Source: Bacteroidota bacterium
GTDB lineage: Bacteria > Bacteroidota > Ignavibacteria > Ignavibacteriales > Ignavibacteriaceae
Direction: 5' to 3'
Assembly (NCBI GenBank): GCA_030706105.1
Contig: JAUZPC010000045.1
Span: 1-12,352 of the forward strand
Length of the DNA: 12,352 nucleotides
Position numbers and translations under genes: made by a program. This document shows, piece after piece, positions 1-5,183 of this stretch. Below the pieces are notes generated by a model, which saw only the letters and a program-made list of their open reading frames with translations, had not been told where the DNA came from and searched no databases. Position 1 is the first letter of the stretch. The number at the start of each line of letters is the position of its first letter.

Positions 1-2
1 CA

Positions 3-938
3 AATAATTGCGATGGTATAATGACGTCCACTAATCCTCTTGCGCTTGGCAGTTTAGCTAACCCGCATTTAACCTTCTGGACAAAATGGGAAATTGAAAG
101 CGGATGGGATTATGCACAGGTTAAAGCTTCTTCAAATAATGGAACATCATGGGTTGAGTTAGCAGGCCATTATACACACCCCGGCGGAACACATCAGGTC
201 CCCGGTCCTTTGTATGATGGTACTCAGTCCACCTGGGTAAAAGAAGATATAAATATCAACAATTATAAATCAGATCAGTTTAAGCTTAGATTTGAATTGA
301 AATCTGACGGTTCCCAAACTAAAGACGGTTGGTATGTTGATGATATCGGTGTTTACGTTTATGTTGTAACACCTGTAGAACTCACTTCTTTTGTCGGCGG
401 AGTGCAGAGTAATGCTGTTGTTCTTAATTGGAACACTGCAACTGAACTTAATAATAAAGGGTTTGAGATTGAACGCGGTATCCAAAACGGCGGAAGAATA
501 GTTTATAATTCAATAGGCTTTATTCAGGGTAATGGAACAGTTCAGGAGCCTGTAAGCTATAAATTCGTTGATAAAGAACCTCTACCAGGGGTATCTTATT
601 ATAGAATTAAACAGATAGATTTTCAGGGCACTTATAGAATTTATGGGCCGCTTGAAATAAATAACGATGGGATAAAGAGCTACTCATTAGAGCAGAATTA
701 TCCTAATCCGTTTAATCCTGCTACAAACATTAAGTTTAGCATTCCTAAGTCCGGCTTGGTAACACTGCAAATATTTGATATACTTGGCAAAGAAGTATAT
801 ACAAACAGCAAAGAGTATCAGCAGGCAGGCAGCTATACTATTAACATAGATGCTTCAAAGTTAAGTTCAGGCACTTACTTCTATAAACTTTCTTCCGGCA
901 AGTTTACAGAGACAAAGAAGATGCAGATACTTAAATAA
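3..938 (+). CDS. C-terminal part of a secreted T9SS-cargo protein, possibly an M14-type metallopeptidase (5' truncated by window edge)
   Basis: The frame is open to the left edge (first codons read NNCDGI), so the ATG at 21 is internal and the true start lies upstream. Three parts are visible. About nt 60-370 encode a MAM/immune-inhibitor-A-like beta-sandwich (FWTKWEIESGWDYAQV ... DGWYVDDIGV), a module I associate with secreted M14 or M6 metallopeptidases of Ignavibacteria. About nt 375-660 encode a linker domain beginning VELTSF and containing LNWNTATELNNKGFEIER, typical of T9SS cargo. About nt 680-935 encode a type A sorting domain (LEQNYPNPFNPATNIKFSIP ... GTYFYKLSSG ... KKMQILK), which directs export by the type IX system and is normally cleaved at the cell surface. 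No catalytic domain lies in the window, so the enzymatic identity is a guess. The sorting domain is nearly certain. Confidence 0.88.
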   Translation, partial: NNCDGIMTSTNPLALGSLANPHLTFWTKWEIESGWDYAQVKASSNNGTSWVELAGHYTHPGGTHQVPGPLYDGTQSTWVKEDININNYKSDQFKLRFELKSDGSQTKDGWYVDDIGVYVYVVTPVELTSFVGGVQSNAVVLNWNTATELNNKGFEIERGIQNGGRIVYNSIGFIQGNGTVQEPVSYKFVDKEPLPGVSYYRIKQIDFQGTYRIYGPLEINNDGIKSYSLEQNYPNPFNPATNIKFSIPKSGLVTLQIFDILGKEVYTNSKEYQQAGSYTINIDASKLSSGTYFYKLSSGKFTETKKMQILK

Positions 939-955
939 AAGTTATGTGAGTAATG

Positions 956-989
956 AAAAGCAGGCAGATATTAAATGCCTGCTTTTTTT
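956..989 (+). terminator. Intrinsic terminator of the T9SS-cargo gene
   Basis: An 11-bp perfect stem (AAAAGCAGGCA at 956-966, TGCCTGCTTTT at 976-986) with a 9-nt loop runs directly into a T tract ending at 989. It lies 18 nt after the stop codon of the secreted-protein gene. The A-rich 5' arm could also give weak termination on the other strand. Confidence 0.9.
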
Positions 990-1198
990 ATGCCTGAATA
1001 CATTAGAAGAAGAGATTCTTGCCCGATGGTCATAAAAAAGATAGCAGAGCCGGATTTTTAAGCACACTACAACCGAAAGCCGTGTCTTTGCCTCAAAATT
1101 CTGGTAAAAATTGGGTACCTGCTGCAATTAAAATGACTAATCGTAACATAAATACTTGCATAAGAATGTGTTACTATTTAAATTGCTTTTATAAAAAT

Positions 1199-1205
1199 TA
1201 AGGAG
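1199..1205 (+). promoter_or_regulatory. Strong ribosome binding site for the STAS gene
   Basis: TAAGGAG lies 6 nt before the ATG at 1212. It fixes the start codon and contrasts with the weak or absent Shine-Dalgarno sequences of the photolyase, the carbamoyltransferase and the sensor protein in this window. Confidence 0.75.
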
Positions 1206-1211
1206 TTTTTA

Positions 1212-1556
1212 ATGAAAATCAAAACTATTGAGAAATACGGTGCTGTTGTAATTGAGTTAAAAGGCAATGCAATGGGCGGAGATGATACTAAAGACTTTAA
1301 TGAACTTCTTCATAAATTAATTGATGAAGATAAATTAAATGTTGTAGTAGATCTTGCCGAAATTAAATTCATGAACAGTTCCGGTTTAGGTATGTTGATA
1401 AGTGGTCTTACTACCATGAAAAAAGCTAACGGAAGCTTAAAATTAGCTGCTGTTACTGAAAAAATTCAGAGTTTATTGGTAATTACAAAGTTGATTACAA
1501 TTTTTGAAAATTATGATACTGCAGATGAAGCAGTTGAGAGTTTTAAGAAAGCATAA
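1212..1556 (+). CDS. STAS-domain anti-sigma-factor antagonist (SpoIIAA/RsbV-like)
   Basis: A 114-residue single-domain STAS protein, the usual length for SpoIIAA/RsbV-type antagonists. In this family the unphosphorylated form binds an anti-sigma kinase (SpoIIAB/RsbW type), releasing the sigma factor, and phosphorylation of a conserved serine switches it off. The phospho-acceptor loop reads FMNSSGLGML (residues 53-62). By alignment with B. subtilis SpoIIAA Ser58, the target should be Ser57. The residue before the two serines is Asn55 rather than the common Asp. The N-terminal strand (VVIELKGNAMGG) and the hydrophobic strand LNVVVDLAEIKFM also fit the fold. No partner kinase or phosphatase gene lies nearby, so the pathway cannot be named. 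It may be co-transcribed with purA 119 nt downstream, though a hairpin separates them. The start is set by a strong Shine-Dalgarno. Confidence 0.93.
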   Translation: MKIKTIEKYGAVVIELKGNAMGGDDTKDFNELLHKLIDEDKLNVVVDLAEIKFMNSSGLGMLISGLTTMKKANGSLKLAAVTEKIQSLLVITKLITIFENYDTADEAVESFKKA

Positions 1557-1604
1557 ATAAGAGGATATCTTATTTGCATTTCCTTGTGTTAATGGCTTAT
1601 GTTG

Positions 1605-1622
1605 TTCCCTCTTATGAGGGAA
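1605..1622 (+). promoter_or_regulatory. Hairpin between the STAS gene and purA
   Basis: A perfect 7-bp stem (TTCCCTC 1605-1611, GAGGGAA 1616-1622) with a TTAT loop, plus one possible G-T closing pair. There is no T run after it, so it is not a standard intrinsic terminator. It could be an mRNA-stabilising or attenuating structure in the 119-nt gap before purA. A weaker hairpin, ATAAGA/TCTTAT, starts just after the STAS stop codon (1557-1573). Confidence 0.4.
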
Positions 1623-1675
1623 TAAACATTTAGTTACTTATTATGTTATTTTAAGATTATAAGAGAAGGAATTAA

Positions 1676-2944
1676 ATGAGCGTTACTATTCTTGTTGGCA
1701 GTCAGTGGGGTGATGAAGGCAAAGGAAAAATTGTTGATATATTAAGTGAAAATTATGAAATTGTAACCAGATACCAGGGCGGTGCTAACGCAGGCCATAC
1801 CGTTGAAATCGGTGACAAAAAATATATTCTTCATCTTATACCCTCCGGCATTTTGCGTAAAGATGTCATTTGCGTTATCGGCAACGGAGTTGTGGTCGAT
1901 CCAAATGCTCTGCTTGAAGAAATTGAACTTTTAGAGAAAAACAATATTAGTGTAAAAGGCCGTTTGTTTATAAGCCATAATGCCCACTTGATTATGCCTT
2001 ATCATAAACTGCTGGATTCCATTAGTGAAAGCGGTGACGTAAAGATCGGCACTACGGGCAGAGGCATAGGGCCTTGCTATATTGATAAATATGCCCGCAA
2101 AGGTATAAAGATAGTAGATCTTTTAGACAGGGAAGGTCTTGAACAAAAAATAAGACAAAATATTATTGAAAAGAATACTATCCTTAAAAAAGTTTATGAT
2201 AGAGAAGAACTTGACGCTTCTGAGATAGTAAAAGAATATGTTGAGTTCGATAAAAAAATTGACCAGTATATTAAAGATGTTCCACAGTTTTTAAATAATG
2301 CCATCTCCGAAGGCAAATCCATTCTGCTTGAAGGTGCTCAGGGTGCCTTGTTGGATGTTGACCATGGTACATATCCGTTTGTAACATCTTCCAGCCCTAC
2401 AAGCGGCGGAGCATGTACAGGAAGCGGGATTCCTCCAAACAAAATTACAAATGTAGTCGGCATTGTAAAGGCATATACTACCCGCGTAGGGTACGGACCT
2501 TTCCCTACTGAGCTTCTGGATGAAGACGGAGAGAAACTTAGAAAAATTGGTGCAGAGTATGGAGCTACAACAGGCAGGCCGAGACGCTGCGGATGGTTTG
2601 ATGCAGCTTTAGTTAATTATTCCTCAATGATAAATGGTCTGGATGAAGTTGCAATAACTAAGCTTGATGTCTTAAGCGAGTTTGATGAAATTAAGGTCTG
2701 TGTTGCTTATGAATTGGATGGCAAACAGCTTAAATCATTCCCAACAGATGTTGACCGCTTATCTAAAGTTAAACCTGTTTATGAGGTGTTACCAGGATGG
2801 AAATCAGACATATCCAAGGCAAGAACATTTGATGAACTGCCTGAAAATTGCAAGAAATATCTCAATTTCATTTCAGAAAAATCCAATATAAAGATAAAGA
2901 TTATTTCCGTAGGTCCTAAACGGAATGAAACAATAATTATGTAA
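1676..2944 (+). CDS. purA: Adenylosuccinate synthetase
   Basis: A full-length 422-residue enzyme of the family. It joins IMP and aspartate using GTP to give adenylosuccinate, the first committed step from IMP to AMP, in the cytoplasm. The N-terminal P-loop signature GSQWGDEGKGK spans residues 8-18, with catalytic Asp13. GGANAGHTV follows with catalytic His41, both at the E. coli positions. Further family motifs occur in order: TTGRGIGPCY, the LLEGAQGALLDVDHGTYPFVT loop region, KAYTTRVGYGPFPTE, TTGRPRRCGWFD and the C-terminal SVGPKRNETI nucleotide-binding segment. An AGAAGGA Shine-Dalgarno lies 5 nt before the ATG. The gene ends in a strong terminator 2 nt after the stop codon. It looks like a normal housekeeping copy with no missing residue. 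Confidence 0.98.
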   Translation: MSVTILVGSQWGDEGKGKIVDILSENYEIVTRYQGGANAGHTVEIGDKKYILHLIPSGILRKDVICVIGNGVVVDPNALLEEIELLEKNNISVKGRLFISHNAHLIMPYHKLLDSISESGDVKIGTTGRGIGPCYIDKYARKGIKIVDLLDREGLEQKIRQNIIEKNTILKKVYDREELDASEIVKEYVEFDKKIDQYIKDVPQFLNNAISEGKSILLEGAQGALLDVDHGTYPFVTSSSPTSGGACTGSGIPPNKITNVVGIVKAYTTRVGYGPFPTELLDEDGEKLRKIGAEYGATTGRPRRCGWFDAALVNYSSMINGLDEVAITKLDVLSEFDEIKVCVAYELDGKQLKSFPTDVDRLSKVKPVYEVLPGWKSDISKARTFDELPENCKKYLNFISEKSNIKIKIISVGPKRNETIIM

Positions 2945-2946
2945 TT

Positions 2947-2975
2947 AAAAAGCCCTTCGCACGAAGGGCTTTTTT
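2947..2975 (+). terminator. Intrinsic, potentially bidirectional terminator after purA
   Basis: The stem AAAAAGCCCTTC (2947-2958) pairs with GAAGGGCTTTTT (2963-2974) around a GCAC loop, followed by more T residues. The A tract on the left means the hairpin also reads as a terminator on the minus strand, which suits its position facing the convergent minus-strand operon. Confidence 0.93.
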
Positions 2976-3068
2976 GTTTTAAATGAACTTTGTAGGATAG
3001 GCATTCTTGCCTGTTCAGTATTTACACAAAGTGATTTGTGAAAAAATTGAATTAATAAAATTTACAGA

Positions 3069-3089
3069 TAGATCTAAAGACTGTGTGAA
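3069..3089 (+). repeat. Direct repeat copy A (TAGATCTAAAGACTGTGTGAA)
   Basis: Matches 3362-3382 in the same orientation at 19 of 21 positions. The core GACTGTGTGAA resembles the outer ends of some IS256/Mutator-like insertion sequences, so it may be a relic of an element end. That link is from memory of such ends and is not established here. Confidence 0.6.
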
Positions 3090-3097
3090 TAGCCAAT

Positions 3098-3164
3098 CGG
3101 TTGGGCTTATCCCCCTTCGTAAGGGGGAAAAAGGGGGATCGGGCTTAAGAAAATTGACCAACCG
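3098..3164. repeat. Nested inverted-repeat element with CCCCCTT hairpin
   Basis: The outer arms CGGTTGG (3098-3104) and CCAACCG (3158-3164) enclose ATCCCCC (3109-3115) and GGGGGAT (3133-3139). Within these is a compact hairpin, CCCCCTT (3111-3117) CGT AAGGGGG (3121-3127). The C/G blocks stand out sharply from the AT-rich surroundings. The arrangement looks like a small non-coding palindromic element, not a gene. Confidence 0.6.
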
Positions 3165-3315
3165 GAACGAGGCCGTTAACAAAAAAAAGAATACAATTAT
3201 ATAATAAACAATATATGGACGGAAGAAATTTAGTCCGATTGAACAAGGTACACTTAAGAATTATAGGTTAGTGAAATAGTTTACAAAACTGCGAAACTGG
3301 AGTACTGTGTCACTA

Positions 3316-3342
3316 TTACTGAGGCTAAAGCCTTTTGGCTTT
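3316..3342 (+). repeat. REP-like palindrome GGCTAAAGCC, left copy of an inverted pair
   Basis: TTACTGAGGCTAAAGCC (3316-3332) is the reverse complement, with one mismatch, of 3606-3622. Its core GGCTAAAGCC is itself an imperfect palindrome. It overlaps a second hairpin, AAAGCC (3327-3332) TTTT GGCTTT (3337-3342), so two alternative stems compete for AAAGCC. Confidence 0.65.
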
Positions 3343-3361
3343 GTTTGATTTCTTATCCCAC

Positions 3362-3382
3362 TAGATTTAGAGACTGTGTGAA
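3362..3382 (+). repeat. Direct repeat copy B (TAGATTTAGAGACTGTGTGAA)
   Basis: Second copy of the 3069-3089 repeat, 293 bp downstream and in the same orientation, with two mismatches. The 9-mer CTGTGTGAA occurs once more at about 7083, but without the flanking match. Confidence 0.6.
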
Positions 3383-3401
3383 AATCATACTATCTATCCC
3401 A

Positions 3402-3438
3402 AATCAGGGTAATCATGATAATCGTTTAAATCCTGATT
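3402..3438. repeat. Inverted repeat AATCAGG ... CCTGATT around ATCATGAT
   Basis: AATCAGG (3402-3408) and CCTGATT (3432-3438) flank a 23-nt interior that contains the perfect 8-bp palindrome ATCATGAT (3412-3419). The stretch is rich in short variations on 'AATCxTGATT', giving a degenerate repetitive look typical of small intergenic repeats. Confidence 0.5.
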
Positions 3439-3512
3439 CGACAAATAAAAAGCATTAACCGTGCACTTCAAGGCGCTCTAGCTGTTTAAATATTAAAGAG
3501 ATATATAAAGAC

Positions 3513-3533
3513 GAGACGTTCTCAGAACGTCTC
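3513..3533. repeat. REP-like palindrome GAGACGTTCT-C-AGAACGTCTC
   Basis: A perfect 10-bp inverted repeat (3513-3522 and 3524-3533) around a single C. As RNA or single-stranded DNA it would fold as about 9 bp with a 3-nt loop. Palindromes of the GAGACGTT...AACGTCTC type recur in intergenic DNA of several bacterial groups as far as I recall. No T run follows on either strand, so it is not a simple terminator. Confidence 0.7.
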
Positions 3534-3604
3534 TACGATGCAGATGCGAGCTCTAACTGTTACTATTATTCCACTAGGAATTGTTGATCTTATTGAATTA
3601 TCAC

Positions 3605-3622
3605 CGGCTTTAGCCGCAGTAA
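3605..3622 (-). repeat. REP-like palindrome CGGCTAAAGCCG, right copy, just after the glycosyltransferase stop codon
   Basis: CGGCTTTAGCCG (3605-3616) is a perfect 4-bp stem with a 4-nt loop. On the minus strand, 3622-3606 repeats the 3316-3332 sequence with one mismatch. It begins about 8 nt beyond the stop codon of the last gene of the minus-strand operon. It could serve as its 3'-end structure, though no T tract follows. Confidence 0.6.
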
Positions 3623-3629
3623 AATTACC

Positions 3630-4442
3630 TTATGTTTTCTTTATCCCGTATGGGGTAAAGTAGCGGCGTTCTTTTTTAACTTGTTCAAACAGATCCAAAT
3701 TCTCCTGTGGGCGGGGGAGCAGTTTGTGGTATAAATGGTATTGTATGGCTATGTTGTTCAAAGATTTTATCTTCACGCCTGCCAATTCAAGTCTGTATTG
3801 TATGTCTGTATCTTCCCCAATTGAGGGAGCTTCATATCGCTCGTCAAACCCGTTTATGGCAAGTACGTCTTCCTTATGTATGGACATGTTGCAGCCAAGC
3901 AGTCCGCGTTTCTTTTTGTTGAATAGCTTCCGCAGAAATTTATTCTTTATGTAAATACCTTTTTCGGCAGAACTGGTTGCATTCAATAAACTGTCCATAA
4001 AAAGTTTTACTAAACTCCGGTCCAAGTAGCCGGCTTTTACTTTTACAGGAGTAAGCCCTATTGTAATTCTCCCTGAAAGGTTGACACGGCGGCCTGTCAG
4101 GCAGCAATTGTTCTCTTTATTTAAGAAATGTTCCTTTACAAAATCTTTGTGTGGAACGCAGTCTCCGTCAACAAAAATCAGGTAGCCGGAGCCGGCTTCC
4201 ATAATTGCTCTGTTGTAAATTTTGTTTTTCCGGAAACCCTTATCCTCGTGCCATATATGTTTTATGGGAAAAGAGTAATCATTCTTTATTTCATCAAGCT
4301 GCTTAATTACTTCTTTGCGTGAGCCATCGTCGGCGATGATAACTTCAAAGTCCTTAAATGACTGCGCATCAAAGCCTGCAAGCAATATCTTAAGATAATG
4401 TATATTATTATAAAAAGAGATTATTATGGAAACTGAACTCAT
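3630..4442 (-). CDS. Family 2 glycosyltransferase with galactosyltransferase-type C-terminal segment
   Basis: A 270-residue inverting GT-A glycosyltransferase, transferring a sugar from a nucleotide donor. It starts with the canonical beta1 strand VSIIISFYNN (residues 4-13). It then shows the nucleotide-binding acidic pair in IIADDGS (Asp38-Asp39), the metal-binding DxD in FVDGDCVP (Asp92, Asp94) and the catalytic-region acidic motif GEDTDIQYRL (residues 209-218). GLLGCNMSIHKEDVLAINGFDE (about 180-201) is the pattern shared with polypeptide/galactosyltransferase C-terminal domains (PF02709 type). No membrane segment is evident, so it is probably cytoplasmic or peripheral. Its ATG overlaps the TGA of the preceding 45-aa gene (ATGA at 4442-4439), implying translational coupling and a shared job with the carbamoyltransferase operon. 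Donor and acceptor are unknown. Confidence 0.93.
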   Translation of the reverse strand: MSSVSIIISFYNNIHYLKILLAGFDAQSFKDFEVIIADDGSRKEVIKQLDEIKNDYSFPIKHIWHEDKGFRKNKIYNRAIMEAGSGYLIFVDGDCVPHKDFVKEHFLNKENNCCLTGRRVNLSGRITIGLTPVKVKAGYLDRSLVKLFMDSLLNATSSAEKGIYIKNKFLRKLFNKKKRGLLGCNMSIHKEDVLAINGFDERYEAPSIGEDTDIQYRLELAGVKIKSLNNIAIQYHLYHKLLPRPQENLDLFEQVKKERRYFTPYGIKKT

Positions 4443-4576
4443 TCCTTATCCGTCACAATCTTTTTTAATTTCGCTTTCTCTTTTTTTCTGTTATAAGCGG
4501 ACTTGTTTTCCTCAACCTTTGGAGGCTTTTGCGGAAGCGGAATCCTTTTTTTATCTTTTTTTATTTCTATTTTCAT
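4439..4576 (-). CDS. Small lysine-rich protein of unknown function (45 aa)
   Basis: ATG at 4576-4574, TGA at 4441-4439. The protein has 15 Lys and 2 Arg in 45 residues against 7 acidic residues, so it is strongly basic. The N-terminal half carries a proline block (RIPLPQKPPKVE, residues 11-22). The C-terminal half is likely helical (AYNRKKEKAKLKKI, residues 27-40). No membrane segment or signal peptide is visible. It begins 14 nt after the 52-aa gene and its stop overlaps the glycosyltransferase start as ATGA, a strong sign that it is translated. No clear Shine-Dalgarno precedes it; coupling to upstream translation may suffice. I do not recognise the family. A basic peptide could bind nucleic acid or acidic membrane lipid, or bridge the neighbouring proteins, but this is open. 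Confidence 0.75.
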   Translation of the reverse strand: MKIEIKKDKKRIPLPQKPPKVEENKSAYNRKKEKAKLKKIVTDKE

Positions 4577-4590
4577 AACGAATAATTACT

Positions 4591-4749
4591 TTAGAATATG
4601 GCATAAATAAATGGTGCCAATGCAGAGCCTTGTGTTAATATTATCAGTCCTCCAAGAAGAACTAAGAATAAAATTATTGGCAACAGCCACCATTTTTTTC
4701 TTACTTTAAGGAACTGCCAAAGTTCCGAAACTATTGAAAGTTTAGACAT
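4591..4749 (-). CDS. DUF5989 / SxtK-type small membrane protein (52 aa)
   Basis: ATG at 4749-4747, TAA at 4593-4591. It is full-length for the family, which I recognise by sequence: a short amphipathic start (SELWQFLKVRKKWW, residues 9-21), one membrane helix (about 22-39, LLPIILFLVLLGGLIIL) and the characteristic end QGSALAPFIYAIF. It lies 14 nt after the SxtJ-family gene with an AGGA Shine-Dalgarno 6 nt before the ATG. This family is repeatedly found beside carbamoyltransferase and SxtJ genes, including as SxtK in saxitoxin clusters, and has no established biochemical role. The basic RKKWW patch before the helix suggests a cytoplasmic N-terminus, which is inference. Confidence 0.92.
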   Translation of the reverse strand: MSKLSIVSELWQFLKVRKKWWLLPIILFLVLLGGLIILTQGSALAPFIYAIF

Positions 4750-4763
4750 AAAGAATCCTTTGT

Positions 4764-5180
4764 TTAAAATTGTCTTTCAAAATCTATTTTAGCAACTGAA
4801 GTGTTTTCCCTTTTGATCCAGTAAGAGCTAACTTTTTTGTCAGTATTTATATTTAGCGGGTCTTTCCCAATAATCCTGAAAATAAGAGCCATAGGGGTAA
4901 TAATCAGATAAAAAAGTATTGTAAGGATAATTCTTGAGGTGAAAAATCCAAGTATAATGGAGAATCCCATCCACACTTTATTCAATGGCTTAAGAACTGC
5001 CGGAATAAACAAACCCGTGAGTATAAAGAGTAATGCAATTATGCCATAAACATAATAATGCGTTTTACCAAAGTACAAAAGAAGCATTGCAATTATTAAT
5101 ATAACTGAGCCAATTGTTATTCCAAATTTGCGTAAATCTTTTTTTGTTTCTTTTATATTCTTTAATTCTTGTAAAATCAT
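4764..5180 (-). CDS. SxtJ-family membrane protein
   Basis: A 138-residue integral membrane protein with three or four hydrophobic segments (about residues 21-38, 42-62 and 70-104, the last long enough for two helices or a hairpin). A basic N-terminus is followed by a polar C-terminal tail that carries the family landmarks FRIIGKDPLN (101-110) and SSYWIKRE (118-125). I assign it to the SxtJ family (PF19588 type) on this pattern and its neighbours. Its ATG is 3 nt after the carbamoyltransferase stop codon, so the two are very likely translated together. SxtJ proteins have no demonstrated function. Constant pairing with a soluble carbamoyltransferase and a one-helix partner suggests a membrane platform or transport role, which is inference. 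Confidence 0.9.
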   Translation of the reverse strand: MILQELKNIKETKKDLRKFGITIGSVILIIAMLLLYFGKTHYYVYGIIALLFILTGLFIPAVLKPLNKVWMGFSIILGFFTSRIILTILFYLIITPMALIFRIIGKDPLNINTDKKVSSYWIKRENTSVAKIDFERQF

Positions 5181-5183
5181 ATG

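Larger units (their letters stand above)
2976..3629. other. Repeat-rich gene-free region between convergent transcription units
   Basis: About 650 bp with no convincing coding sequence lies between purA (+) and the end of the minus-strand operon. The only ORF of note (3007-3204, 65 codons) runs straight through the CCCCCTT/AAGGGGG hairpin and resembles no protein I know. The region instead holds at least six short palindromic or repeated elements, listed separately. Most are of the REP/MITE kind that accumulates at 3' ends of convergent genes. CACAAA/TTTGTG at 3025-3040 is a further 6-bp inverted repeat with a GTGA loop. Confidence 0.8.

Noticed and set aside
21..938. The ATG at 21 as a true gene start
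   Set aside because: The frame stays open to the left edge, there is no ribosome binding site, and no signal peptide follows although the product is a secreted T9SS cargo.
942..1201. Short overlapping ORFs on both strands (942-1127 -, 1019-1201 +)
   Set aside because: Neither has a recognisable domain or ribosome binding site; one overlaps the terminator and the other the STAS ribosome binding site.
3007..3204. 65-codon ORF in the purA downstream region
   Set aside because: It runs through palindromic repeats, has low-complexity content such as PLRKGEKGGSG and has no ribosome binding site.
2976..3629. CRISPR array
   Set aside because: The repeats are few, of different types and irregularly spaced, with no repeat-spacer periodicity and no cas gene.
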